Assembly (NCBI RefSeq): GCF_002243645.1
Contig: NZ_CP017704.1
Span: 1,589,501-1,653,500, forward strand
Direction of reading: 5' to 3'
Length of the DNA: 64,000 nucleotides
From: Peribacillus simplex NBRC 15720 = DSM 1321
GTDB lineage: Bacteria; Bacillota; Bacilli; Bacillales; DSM-1321
Shown here: one piece after another, positions 36,386-46,411 of the stretch
Layout of the letters: each line of letters starts with the position of its first letter
Position numbering within the stretch: the first letter of the stretch is position 1
Notes under the pieces: generated by a model
The model's input: only the letters and a program-made list of their open reading frames with translations
Databases searched by the model: none
What the model was told of the DNA's origin: nothing
Program-made: the position numbers and the translations under genes

Positions 36386-37192
36386 TCACTTACTGAAACC
36401 TTTCGTTTTATCCGTGCAGGCCTTCATTGCTTGTAGAATGCTGGATCTTAGCTGATTCTCTTCTAAAGAAGCTACCGCAGCTATCGTTGAACCGCCCGGC
36501 GTGCAGACATCATCCTTTAAAGCAGCAGGATGTCTTTCCGTTTCGAGTACCATTTTAGCAGCTCCCATTACAGCTTGTGCTGCCATTCGGTATGCTTGTT
36601 TCCGTGGAATGCCATCACGGACCCCTCCATCAGCCAGCGCCTCGATGAACATGTATACATAAGCAGGCGACGAACCGCTGATGGCCGGTACTGAGTCCAT
36701 CAAATCTTCATGGAGGATTTCCGTTTTACCGAAACTATTCAGCAGTGCAGTCACATCCTCTATATCAGCATCGGTAATTTCATCATTAATGCTCATGGCC
36801 GTCATGCCTTCACCGACAAGCGAAGGAGTGTTTGGCATCGTCCGGACAATCTTCACTTTTTTTCCAAAGCTGCTCTCAACTAAAGATATAGTGATCCCCG
36901 CTGCCATAGTGATGATCACAGCGTCTTCTTTCACATGATTCTTCACTTCTTCAAGCACTTGCTTATGCATGGCAGGTTGGATCCCTAAAAAGAGAAAATC
37001 GGCAAAACCGGCAACCTTTTTATTATCCAAAGTGCCTTTAACCTTGTATTTCGTGGTGATTTTAGTTTTGGTTTCCACACTCGCAGTACTGACCATGATT
37101 CCTTCTGGTGAAATGACCTCTGCAAGCAACATGCCCTCAAGCATTGCCTCACCCATTTTACCGCATCCAATAAACCCGATTTTTTTATTCAT
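36386..37192 (-). CDS. proC: Pyrroline-5-carboxylate reductase
   Basis: A 268-residue ProC/ProI protein. NAD(P) fold IGFIGCGKMGEAML at the N-terminus; the C-terminal signature is in DSVPAISGSSPAYVYMFIEALADGGVRDG and CTPGGSTIAAV. It makes proline from pyrroline-5-carboxylate with NADPH. Bacillus often has several paralogues (ProI, ProH, ProG), and which one this equals cannot be settled by eye. Its ribosome site (GGAAGTG) is weak. Confidence 0.9.
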   Translation of the reverse strand: MNKKIGFIGCGKMGEAMLEGMLLAEVISPEGIMVSTASVETKTKITTKYKVKGTLDNKKVAGFADFLFLGIQPAMHKQVLEEVKNHVKEDAVIITMAAGITISLVESSFGKKVKIVRTMPNTPSLVGEGMTAMSINDEITDADIEDVTALLNSFGKTEILHEDLMDSVPAISGSSPAYVYMFIEALADGGVRDGIPRKQAYRMAAQAVMGAAKMVLETERHPAALKDDVCTPGGSTIAAVASLEENQLRSSILQAMKACTDKTKGFSK

Positions 37193-37379
37193 ATCTTACA
37201 CTTCCAATCATAAGTTCATCTATATTCCTTCTTATTTATTATATCGAATTTGATAAATGGAAACACGTTGGAGATATTAATCAGGAAGGAATTGGTGGTT
37301 TCTGGTCGAATTACTTAAGCGTTATGGATGAATCTTTATATCCACCTTTATGCAATTGAAATTTTCAGCGAAAAAACCG

Positions 37380-37425
37380 TTGACTAATTGGTCATTTCAG
37401 ATTTATAATTTTGACCTATTAGTCA
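37380..37425 (+). promoter_or_regulatory. MFS gene promoter with two operators
   Basis: TTGACT (37380-37385) and TATAAT (37404-37409), 18 bases apart, form a strong promoter. TGACTAATTGGTCA (37381-37394) covers the -35 and TGACCTATTAGTCA (37412-37425) follows the -10; the two are inverted copies with one mismatch and their centres are 31 bp apart. The TGAC...GTCA dyad suits a TetR- or MarR-type repressor, not encoded nearby. Confidence 0.75.
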
Positions 37426-37451
37426 CAAACGAATAAGGAATACAGTTCTAG

Positions 37452-39032
<1,581 letters not shown>

Positions 39033-39042
39033 ATATGCTCGG

Positions 39043-39072
39043 GACCGGCTGATTTAATCAGCCGGCCTTTTT
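39043..39072 (+). terminator. Terminator after the MFS gene
   Basis: CCGGCTGATT / AATCAGCCGG with T5. Confidence 0.85.
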
Positions 39073-39141
39073 AAATCCCTTCATGTTTCTTTTTCATTGA
39101 TAAGGGAATTTTACCTGTATGAGACTAAATGGAGTGATACT

Positions 39142-39774
39142 ATGAACAAGATAAACCATTCAATTTTACCTGCGGATTTTTATCAGCAGCCCACGCTTGA
39201 ACTGGCAAAATCCCTTCTTGGCTGCCTTATTGTAAAAGAAACAGCGGATGGCACCGCTTCTGGATTCATTGTTGAAACAGAGGCCTATATTGGACCTGGG
39301 GACAGGGCCGCACATAGTTTTGGAAATAGAAGGACAAAACGGACGGAAGTGATGTTCGGTAATTCCGGATTGATATATACATACGTCATGCACACACATA
39401 CACTGGTCAATGTCGTAAGCGGAGGATCTGAAAATCCGGAGGCCATTTTAATCCGGGCGGTTGAACCTTATTCCGGGCTTGAGTTAATGCATGAAAGACG
39501 CGGAATTGCCGATATTCGTAAATGGACCGATGGACCTGGGAAGCTAACAAAGGCACTAGGCATCACCATGGATGATTATGGTCGATCTTTTACGGATCCC
39601 CCGCTATATCTTGCTGCCGGAAAAAAGCCTGAACACATATCCAGCGGGCCCCGCGTCGGAATCGACAACTCCGGGGAAGCAAAAGATTATCCTTGGCGTT
39701 TCTGGGTTACCGACAATCCGTTTATTTCCCGTAAAAACTTAATTAATAAAGTTGTACCGAAAAATAAACCATGA
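39142..39774 (+). CDS. 3-methyladenine DNA glycosylase (AAG family)
   Basis: A 210-residue AAG/MPG-type glycosylase. The flipped-base pocket is in VETEAYIGPGDRAAHSFGNRRT, with Glu47 as catalytic residue and Tyr49; later YTYVMHTHTLVNVV and GPGKLTKALGI match the family. One substitution is visible: many members have YGMHYCLN where this has YVMHTHTLVN. It excises alkylated purines for base excision repair. ATG 39142 has GGAGTGATACT upstream. Confidence 0.92.
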   Translation: MNKINHSILPADFYQQPTLELAKSLLGCLIVKETADGTASGFIVETEAYIGPGDRAAHSFGNRRTKRTEVMFGNSGLIYTYVMHTHTLVNVVSGGSENPEAILIRAVEPYSGLELMHERRGIADIRKWTDGPGKLTKALGITMDDYGRSFTDPPLYLAAGKKPEHISSGPRVGIDNSGEAKDYPWRFWVTDNPFISRKNLINKVVPKNKP

Positions 39775-39780
39775 TTTTAT

Positions 39781-39838
39781 CTCCTCTAAGTGAACAGTGT
39801 AAATTCTGTGGATGTTACACAACTTTGAGGGGTTTTTA
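39781..39838 (+). terminator. Terminator after the glycosylase gene
   Basis: CCTCTAAGT and ACAACTTTGAGG arms with an inner GTGTAA/TTACAC stem, then GGTTTTTAC. Confidence 0.6.
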
Positions 39839-40057
39839 CTTTGTCCGTAAGCATCCCGAAATATCAAAAGTCTTGAATGAAAGGATTAGGAAATAGCTTG
39901 GCATAGCCCAAAAGGAACAAGGTTTAAATTGAAGTAATACTTAATTTCTGCCAAACTTTTTCATTAGATTATTCAAATCCCCTCAATATCCCATAATTCA
40001 ATTTCCATAATTTCCTTACCCATTCAACTTCCATCCTATTACCCCAGTAATAATAAA
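39839..40057. other. Non-coding gap before the permease operon
   Basis: No gene or RNA structure recognised in these 219 AT-rich bases. Confidence 0.4.
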
Positions 40058-40086
40058 TTGACTTCCTTCTTTTACGTACCTAATAT
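40058..40086 (+). promoter_or_regulatory. Promoter of the YcgR/YcgQ-like operon
   Basis: TTGACT (40058-40063), 17-base spacer, TAATAT (40081-40086); 29 bp upstream of the start codon. Confidence 0.65.
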
Positions 40087-40115
40087 AGTTAAGTCAGCAA
40101 TATGGAAGGTGGTTT

Positions 40116-40997
40116 ATGATGAACGTTCAGGCCCTTTTGCAAATGAATACAATTTTTATTAGTATCCTAATTGAATCCCTTCCCTTCATTTTACTGGGAG
40201 TCCTTATATCTGGAATCATCCAAATGTTTGTGTCAGAAGAGATGATTGCAAAAATTATTCCGAAAAATCCGATCTTATCTGTTCTATCCGCAATAGGTGC
40301 AGGAGTCTTTTTTCTTGCCTGCGAGTGCGGGATCGTCCCGATTACCCGCCGTTTGATCGCTAAAGGGGTTCCTCTTTCAGCGGCCATTGCCTTTATGCTT
40401 TCTGCACCCATTCTCAATCCGATCGTCCTGTTTTCCACCTATATAGCGTTTGGTAATAGCTGGAGCATGGTTTTCTATCGTGGCGGAATTGCATTCGTGG
40501 TCGTCCTGATTATTGCATGCATCCTGTCTTTTCAATTTAAGACAAATCAGCTTAAACAGGAACATATCGAACATATACATCACCATAAACTTACATTTAA
40601 AGACAAAATAACGGGGATGTTTAAACACTCGATTGAAGAGTTCTTTTCTGTTGGAAAATACTTAATCATTGGTGCACTGCTGGCAGCTGGCATTCAAACC
40701 TTTTTGAAAACATCCCTATTGCTTGAAATTGGGCAAGGAAAACTATCCGGGAATGCAGTCATGATGGCTTTGTCCTATGTCATGTCCTTGTGCTCCCAAG
40801 CGGACGCCTTTGTGGCAAGTTCTTTTAGAAGTACCTTCTCGCCCTCTTCACTAGTTGCTTTTCTTGTATTTGGTGCCATGTTTGATATTAAAAATACAAT
40901 CATGCTTTTAGGTACCTTCAAAACAAAATTCGTTTTATGTTTGATGGCCTATATATTTATTTCCGTCTTAGGCCTAACTTTATTGTTTATTTCTTAA
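40116..40997 (+). CDS. YcgR-like permease (UPF0718/DUF318)
   Basis: A 293-residue membrane protein of about eight helices with a His-rich cytoplasmic loop (EHIEHIHHHKL, about 150-160). FFLACECGIVPITRRLIAKGVPLSAAIAFMLSAPILNPI is the diagnostic block, with Cys and the PxxxNP helix break; SLCSQADAFVASSF is the second-half equivalent. Relatives are proposed exporters of metals or other ions. RBS GGAAGGTGG. It begins a two-gene operon with the next gene, 14 bp away, the same pair as ycgR and ycgQ in B. subtilis. Confidence 0.82.
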   Translation: MMNVQALLQMNTIFISILIESLPFILLGVLISGIIQMFVSEEMIAKIIPKNPILSVLSAIGAGVFFLACECGIVPITRRLIAKGVPLSAAIAFMLSAPILNPIVLFSTYIAFGNSWSMVFYRGGIAFVVVLIIACILSFQFKTNQLKQEHIEHIHHHKLTFKDKITGMFKHSIEEFFSVGKYLIIGALLAAGIQTFLKTSLLLEIGQGKLSGNAVMMALSYVMSLCSQADAFVASSFRSTFSPSSLVAFLVFGAMFDIKNTIMLLGTFKTKFVLCLMAYIFISVLGLTLLFIS

Positions 40998-41011
40998 AGA
41001 GGGTGTTTTAT

Positions 41012-41848
41012 ATGGGAAGATTATTCATATTACTTGGACTTACTTTTTTATTCATGCATTTACACGCCTCAGGGAATATATCGAAATACATTAATATGGA
41101 ATATTCATATGTTTCACAGATTGCTATCTATATACTGGCAATATTCACGTTAATGGGATCTTACTTATATTTTAAAGAAGATAATCAAGAAGAATGTGTT
41201 GATTATCAGTGCGGACATGATCACTCCCAGGAAAATAAGAAATGGAAAAGGAACCTTACTTACTTCCTATACTTCATTCCCATTTTAACCGGTCTCTTTT
41301 TGCCTGTTGCCACTATGGACTCTAATATTGTAGAAAAAAAAGGATTTCATTTCCCAGTATATGAAGACTCAGATGAATATAGCCAGCATCAATTTCTGCA
41401 GCCGGATACGAGTCTTTATTATGGCAAGGATGACTATTTAACTTTAATGGATAACTCTCTCAAAGGCTTGGTTGATCGTGATAGTCTTCAATTAACCGAT
41501 GAAAACTATCTAAACGATTTAGAAGCCATCTATTACTCTCCTGGAAAGTTCACTGGCAAGCAAATAACGTTAACTGGATTTTCGTACAATTCAGATGAGC
41601 TAGCCAAAAACCAGGTATTCCTGTTTCGTTTTGGGGTCATTCACTGTGTAGCAGACTCTGGGGTATTCGGTATGCTAATCGAATTTCCTGAAGGAATGCA
41701 TCCTAAAAATGATGAGTGGTATTCCGTGACAGGTGAATTGGAATCCATTTATTATCAGCCATTCAAGAAAACCATTCCCCTGCTCAAAGTATCATCACAT
41801 AGTAAAATCGCTGAACCAGATGATCCCTACGTTTATAGACAATATTAA
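41012..41848 (+). CDS. YcgQ-like partner protein (TIGR03943 family)
   Basis: A 278-residue protein: two or three N-terminal membrane helices, a Cys/His-rich linker (ECVDYQCGHDHSQ, about 65-77), a further helix (LTYFLYFIPILTGLFLPVA) and an extracytoplasmic C-terminal domain with RFGVIHCVADSGVFGMLIEFP. This is the TIGR03943 partner of DUF318 permeases. The linker could bind metal. ATG 41012 follows AAGAGGGTG, within 15 bases of the previous stop. Confidence 0.8.
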   Translation: MGRLFILLGLTFLFMHLHASGNISKYINMEYSYVSQIAIYILAIFTLMGSYLYFKEDNQEECVDYQCGHDHSQENKKWKRNLTYFLYFIPILTGLFLPVATMDSNIVEKKGFHFPVYEDSDEYSQHQFLQPDTSLYYGKDDYLTLMDNSLKGLVDRDSLQLTDENYLNDLEAIYYSPGKFTGKQITLTGFSYNSDELAKNQVFLFRFGVIHCVADSGVFGMLIEFPEGMHPKNDEWYSVTGELESIYYQPFKKTIPLLKVSSHSKIAEPDDPYVYRQY

Positions 41849-42143
41849 AAAATTCATCATGGAAAGGTAAGGATATTATATTATTCTTTCCTTTCTTTTT
41901 TATTACCTCAAAACTTCCATTTTATGAAATGCTCTTTTAGACTAGTTATCTCTTTATGCGAAATTAAAGATATGGGCCTTTTACTCCCCACTTGAATCCA
42001 CTCGATGTGACAGATCTACAAAATAACCTGAAAAATGACGAAAAAGTTGAATTTTATTTATATGGATCATGTTTTTTATATGCCTTACCTTTATAATATA
42101 AATGCTACATATTTTTTTACCACATCAGGAGGAACTTTCCTAA
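41849..42143. other. Gap between YcgQ-like and LysM genes
   Basis: Starts with a GAAAGG/CCTTTC hairpin and T-rich tail (about 41860-41901), a probable terminator. A TATAAT at 42092-42097, about 50 bases before the LysM gene, may be its -10; the -35 is not clear. No gene seen. Confidence 0.45.
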
Positions 42144-43316
42144 ATGAACAATTCGAAAAACTCTTTCATTCTTGCAGGAACTATTATAGGAACCCTTATC
42201 GCCGGTACCTCTGCTTATGCTGGTTCTTATCAAGTTAAATCAGGGGACACCCTTGATAAAATCTCTAAAGCTAATAATACAACTGTCCAACAATTAAAAT
42301 CTCAAAACCATTTGACTAGTAACCTTATTTTTCCCGGCCAAGTCTTGAAGGTTAATACTAAAGCCCAGACAGATAAAAATATAGATAAAACCGAAAAATA
42401 TGTGGTTAAATTGGGGGATACTTTATCTAAAATTGCTAAAAAATATAACCTTTCCCTTAGTGCCCTGCTTAAATTAAACACTGATATTTCTAATTCGGAT
42501 CGCATTTATATAGGCCAATCCATCCGGGTTTCCGGACAAGCCCCTGCATCCAGCTCTACGGCTAAAAACAGTCATTCTAATGCTACATATACAGTCAAAT
42601 CCGGGGACACCCTGGACAAAATTGCCAGAGTCAATAATATGACTATCCAACAATTAAAGTCTAAAAACCATTTGACTAGTAGCCTTATTTTTCCCGGCCA
42701 GGTCTTGAAGATTAATACTCTTACCAGCAATCCGGATAATAGTAAAAATACAACAGAAGTTTATGTGGTTAAATTAGGGGATTCCTTATCAACAATCGCT
42801 AAAAGATATAACCTTTCACTTAGTGCCTTACTTAAAATAAACCCTAATATTTCTAATTCGGATCGTATTCGTATAGGCCAAACCATCCGTGTTTCTGGGA
42901 AGGCCTCGGCATCTGCAATTAAAAAGCCGTCCAAATCGACCCAAGCGGATCAAGTTTTGGCAGCTGGCGCTAAATACATGGGAGCCAAGTATGTTTACGG
43001 TGCGAGCACTTCACGCACTGACGTATTTGATTGCTCTTCATTCACATTAAGGGCATTCCAAAGTGCAGGTGTTTCCTTGCCTCGAAATTCAGTGGCACAA
43101 TCACACGTTGGTACAGCTGTATCTTCAAAATCCCTTCAAAAAGGGGATTTAGTATTTTTTGATACCAATAATGATGGTGTAATCAATCATGTGGGAATTT
43201 ATGCCGGTAATGGTCAAATGCTGAATGCTTCTACATCTAAAGGTGTATCCTACGCTAACATTAACAATTCTTACTGGGGTCCTAGCTTTGTAAAGGCAGT
43301 CCGAGTTCTTAACTAA
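42144..43316 (+). CDS. Four-LysM NlpC/P60 cell-wall endopeptidase (CwlS/LytE-like)
   Basis: A 390-residue exported autolysin: signal peptide to about residue 26, LysM domains at about 29-71, 86-129, 149-191 and 207-250, and a C-terminal NlpC/P60 domain (270-390) with Cys297 (DVFDCSSF) and His349 (VINHVGIYAG). The usual third polar residue is Asn361 rather than His. It should cut D-glutamyl-meso-DAP bonds in the peptidoglycan stem. The LysM1-2 pair is repeated as LysM3-4 with a 120-residue period, including nearly identical DNA. RBS AGGAGGAACTTTCCTA. Confidence 0.9.
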   Translation: MNNSKNSFILAGTIIGTLIAGTSAYAGSYQVKSGDTLDKISKANNTTVQQLKSQNHLTSNLIFPGQVLKVNTKAQTDKNIDKTEKYVVKLGDTLSKIAKKYNLSLSALLKLNTDISNSDRIYIGQSIRVSGQAPASSSTAKNSHSNATYTVKSGDTLDKIARVNNMTIQQLKSKNHLTSSLIFPGQVLKINTLTSNPDNSKNTTEVYVVKLGDSLSTIAKRYNLSLSALLKINPNISNSDRIRIGQTIRVSGKASASAIKKPSKSTQADQVLAAGAKYMGAKYVYGASTSRTDVFDCSSFTLRAFQSAGVSLPRNSVAQSHVGTAVSSKSLQKGDLVFFDTNNDGVINHVGIYAGNGQMLNASTSKGVSYANINNSYWGPSFVKAVRVLN

Positions 43317-43380
43317 ATAATGATATGCATTAAACAATTGTTGGCTAAAAAATTAACTCTATAGGCCTTGATAAAAGAGC

Positions 43381-43421
43381 AAAAAAAGCGTGTATTGATA
43401 TACATCATACACGCTTTTTTT
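43381..43421 (+). terminator. Terminator after the LysM gene
   Basis: AAAAAAAGCGTGTAT / ATACACGCTTTTTTT, bidirectional in composition. Confidence 0.85.
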
Positions 43422-43480
43422 GCGTATTATAATGTCAAATAGCCGCCAACTGGTGTTATGGCTTATAACACTTCTCATCC

Positions 43481-43645
43481 TCACTCGCGCATTAACCTTT
43501 GCATCTCCATAATCGTATAATTGAGTTGTTTACTGATACGGACTCCTTCCAAGCTTGATAATTCCTTTCGTTCAGCTATTTCATCCTTCTTTTTTCTATG
43601 ATAGGCCATCGTTTGTTGTAATAACCAGGCTTTTCTTAATAACAT
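43481..43645 (-). CDS. Small Spo0E-like protein
   Basis: A 54-residue frame starting ATG 43645 (AGGTG six bases upstream), overlapping the end of the previous small gene by 50 bases in another frame. The C-terminal part, SSLEGVRISKQLNYTIMEMQRLM, recalls the Spo0E-type aspartyl-phosphatase helix (consensus SQELDxLIxxYQ), but the usual Asp after SQEL is Asn here. If real it might influence Spo0A phosphorylation. Identity is tentative. Confidence 0.45.
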   Translation of the reverse strand: MLLRKAWLLQQTMAYHRKKKDEIAERKELSSLEGVRISKQLNYTIMEMQRLMRE

Positions 43646-43799
43646 TTTCATCACCTGCCTGTTTTGTTAGATGTCTTTCCTGCATTTCCACTTGATTTTT
43701 ATGGACTTTTTCTTCAATAAGATCTATGAACAGCTGATTATTGTTGAGATTTTCTTTATTCGACTCTATTAACCGTGCCAATGATACATTTTTACGCAT
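43596..43799 (-). CDS. FbpB-like small basic protein
   Basis: A 67-residue basic protein with MRKNVSLARLIESNKENLNNNQLFIDLIEEKV, close to the FbpB pattern (S-x2-LI-x2-NK-x2-L-x7-IE). B. subtilis FbpB is a Fur-controlled helper of the iron-sparing small RNA FsrA. No clear Fur box is visible upstream. AAAGGGGCACAAAA precedes the ATG. It overlaps the Spo0E-like frame, suggesting coupled translation. Confidence 0.55.
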   Translation of the reverse strand: MRKNVSLARLIESNKENLNNNQLFIDLIEEKVHKNQVEMQERHLTKQAGDENVIKKSLVITTNDGLS

Positions 43800-44118
43800 T
43801 TTTGTGCCCCTTTATCTATAGAAATTGCCAAGCTTAAAAAAATGGTTTTCTCCACTTAGGAAAAATATATTCCCTATTACTTCGTGACATTTTCATAATA
43901 CTCTTAATTTAAAAATTCCTGGTTTCAATTTTGAAATGACAGTGACCAATACTGGTATTGTCACTCTGAATATATCCTGTTTACTTTTTCAACTTGCCAT
44001 TCTTGTCCTTGAAGGGGCCGTGTATATATAGTAAGTACAGTATCTACATTGCCAACAAAAAAAGGCCTTCATCACAGAAGACCTTTCAGACTGTAGACTA
44101 ATTAGAAGAGCAAGTTTG
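43800..44118. other. Non-coding stretch with a hairpin
   Basis: AGTGACCAATAC pairs with GTATTGTCACT at 43941-43965 with one bulged base. A second hairpin, AAAGGCCTTC / GAAGACCTTT (44056-44086), looks like a terminator. Promoter of the FbpB-like gene should lie near 43820-43900. No gene seen. Confidence 0.45.
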
Positions 44119-44206
44119 CCTACAGTTTTTACTAAAAAAACATTCCAGCTTGATCTCAGAAATCCAATAAGGATTACAGTAAAAAACCACAAAGGTTAAA
44201 CTAGTC
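44119..44206 (-). repeat. Dispersed repeat, internally deleted copy C1
   Basis: Matches both ends of copy C2 (44233-44422) but lacks about 104 central bases. The junction falls at AATCC, present at both ends of the missing segment in C2 (44273-44277 and 44377-44381). Confidence 0.7.
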
Positions 44207-44232
44207 ATAATCAAGGTTCGGGATAAGACCAG

Positions 44233-44422
44233 CCTACAGTTTTTACTAAAAAACGTTCCAGCTGATTTCAGAAATCCGCTCCCTTTCCGCCGACTGGCTG
44301 CCAAGTATCCTCGCCTCAAGCATCTAGAGGGATCTCAACTAGCCAGTTATTCGGCAGGGATGTAGCAAATTTCTTCAATCCAATAAGGATTACAGTAAAA
44401 AACCATTAAGGGTAATCTAGTC
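44233..44422 (-). repeat. Dispersed repeat, full copy C2
   Basis: On the minus strand it matches copy A (15955-16157): GATTGAAGAAATT, CCCTGCCGAAT, and GGCGGAAAGGGAGCGGATTT recur in order. It is non-coding and lies between the small genes and ipdC. Confidence 0.7.
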
Positions 44423-44471
44423 TTGTTTTAAAATCATTGGCCGGGGGGAGATTCCGAACCTCATTTTTGTA

Positions 44472-46145
44472 TTAATTTAGTTTTTCTTGCTTTTCAAGAT
44501 ACTGCCTCATTTTTTGCAAATAATCCGGTGCATCCATTTGATCTTTCACGACCAATTCTATAAGGCAAAGCTTATCGGCGTTCATGTCCTGAGCATTTGT
44601 AATGGCTTCATCCAGTTCACCATTCGTCTCGACTTTTGCTGTAAATGCCTCTTGACCAAACGCTTCAGCCAGTTTTGTATAATCCCACTCTGGTATCTCG
44701 TTGTATTTCTGTTTTTCTATATCGACTTTGACGTTTAGGAATTTTTCTATCGTGTACCCGTTATTGTTGAGAATAAACACGATGGGCTTGCAGCCGTTCT
44801 CAAGCATCGAGCTTATTTCCTGTGCTGTCAGCTGTATCGAGCCGTCTCCGGTAAACAAAAGAACACGCCGGTTTCTATCCGCTATACAAGCACCGAAAGC
44901 TGCGGGCGTCGCATATCCGATGCTTTGCCAGCCTCCCTGAGCTATATAGGTCGCCCCTTTCGGCAACCTGACTTGTGACATGCCATAAGAGAATGTTCCT
45001 GTTTCCGTGACCACAATGTCATTTCCCTTCAACATTTGCTGAATTCGAGGATAATAGGAAGCCGCTTCCAGTGGTGCTGATGGGTCTTCCACCATTGTGT
45101 CATATGGAAACGAGATGTTTCCGACAGATCCGTTCTGCCGGTAGCCAATGTCCTGGAGGGCATTTAGAATCTCCTCTGCCCTGACATTCATATAACTGGC
45201 TTCTCCCACTTTTAATATGTCAGGTTGAATTTCCACCATTTTCAACGGGTTAAGCTTTGCTGTACCTTTGGAAGTATTGACGTCTGACCAAACAGCACCA
45301 ACGGCTATTATGAAATCCGCTTCTTCTACAGTCTGAGTTACATCCATACTTCCGAAAGCTCCGCCGTATACACCAATATACTGGGGATGGCTCTCATCAA
45401 ACCCACTTTTTCCCTGCATTAACGAAGCAACTGGAATATTTAACCTCTCAGCGAGCTGCAGTACGGGTTTCTGCAGGTTATAACGAAGTGTTTTCACGTC
45501 GACAAGCAGAACCGCTTTGTTTACATGTTTTAACATACCTTTTATATGTTCCACTGCTGATTGCAACGCATCGATATTCGTTTTGGCCACATTTTCAGAA
45601 ATCTCATTATGAGAAAGCAACGGTTTTTCAACAAGATCGATAGCCACTACCAAATAAACGGGCTTTTTCTTTTCTTTAGCGATTCTGATTGCAGCCGGTA
45701 TCTCCCTATCTGCGTTTTCTGGTGTAAGAATCGCCGTATAACTGGTGATATGCTCATAAACCTTACGGAAAACATCAAAATCTCCGTCCATTAACGTATG
45801 ATGGGCAAGCTCCTTCTCCTGTTGCATCATGGACTTTGGCGAGCCGACAATATGTATGAGCGGCACATTTTCACTGTACGCGCCAGCGATTGCATTACAT
45901 GCGCTCATTTCACCGACACCAAAGGTGGTGATGAGTGCCGACATGCCCTTCACCCGGGCATAAGCGTCCGCTGCGTATCCAGCATTTAGTTCATTTCGTC
46001 CATTAATAAACTCAATCCCATCGTAATCTTCCAAAGTATCTAGCAATGAGAAATTATAGTCTCCGGGCACACCAAAAATCTCTGTAATGCCTTCTGCTTT
46101 TAAGCAGTCGTATAAATATTGTCCCAAAGTTCTGTTTCCAGCCAA
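44472..46145 (-). CDS. ipdC: Thiamine-diphosphate decarboxylase, indolepyruvate/phenylpyruvate type
   Basis: A 557-residue ThDP enzyme of the pyruvate/indolepyruvate decarboxylase group. Glu52 (GRNELNAGY) is the cofactor-activating residue; the catalytic His pair is in ELAHHTLMDGDF; the ThDP/Mg motif runs from GDGSIQLT to NNNGYTIE. It decarboxylates 2-keto acids to aldehydes; indolepyruvate (auxin route), phenylpyruvate or pyruvate are all possible. TTG 46145 is chosen as start because AAGGAG then sits 8 bases upstream; the GTG at 46154 overlaps that site. It is divergent from an AAA+ activator gene, its probable regulator. Confidence 0.88.
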   Translation of the reverse strand: MAGNRTLGQYLYDCLKAEGITEIFGVPGDYNFSLLDTLEDYDGIEFINGRNELNAGYAADAYARVKGMSALITTFGVGEMSACNAIAGAYSENVPLIHIVGSPKSMMQQEKELAHHTLMDGDFDVFRKVYEHITSYTAILTPENADREIPAAIRIAKEKKKPVYLVVAIDLVEKPLLSHNEISENVAKTNIDALQSAVEHIKGMLKHVNKAVLLVDVKTLRYNLQKPVLQLAERLNIPVASLMQGKSGFDESHPQYIGVYGGAFGSMDVTQTVEEADFIIAVGAVWSDVNTSKGTAKLNPLKMVEIQPDILKVGEASYMNVRAEEILNALQDIGYRQNGSVGNISFPYDTMVEDPSAPLEAASYYPRIQQMLKGNDIVVTETGTFSYGMSQVRLPKGATYIAQGGWQSIGYATPAAFGACIADRNRRVLLFTGDGSIQLTAQEISSMLENGCKPIVFILNNNGYTIEKFLNVKVDIEKQKYNEIPEWDYTKLAEAFGQEAFTAKVETNGELDEAITNAQDMNADKLCLIELVVKDQMDAPDYLQKMRQYLEKQEKLN

Positions 46146-46316
46146 GTCAATCACTCCTTCATTCGATTACTCTCTACTTTATTTATACCCAAACATAAGC
46201 AGGTTAATCGTATAAGTATCCATATACTTAATGGGTTTAGCTACTCTATTACTCTAGTTTTAGCTTTGATGAATGAAGTGAGTGTCATGATCCCATACAT
46301 GGAATCTTATTAAAAA

Positions 46317-46387
46317 TGATTCAAATACAAATCAAAATATCTGAAAATTCTTGATTCCACCTCTATTTTTGATTTATATTTGAATCA
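46317..46387. promoter_or_regulatory. Inverted repeat in the ipdC/activator intergenic region
   Basis: TGATTCAAATACAAATCAAAA (46317-46336 and one further A) and its inverted copy at 46367-46387 differ at one of 21 positions; the gap is 29 bases. It is a candidate upstream activator site for the adjacent AAA+ regulator, about 170 to 240 bases from the ipdC start. Confidence 0.65.
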
Positions 46388-46411
46388 CCGGAACAGTGGA
46401 TAAGGGGGAAA

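Noticed and set aside
46155..46316. Sigma-54 promoter for ipdC
   Set aside because: I scanned for GG-N10-GC on the minus strand and saw none with a fair match.
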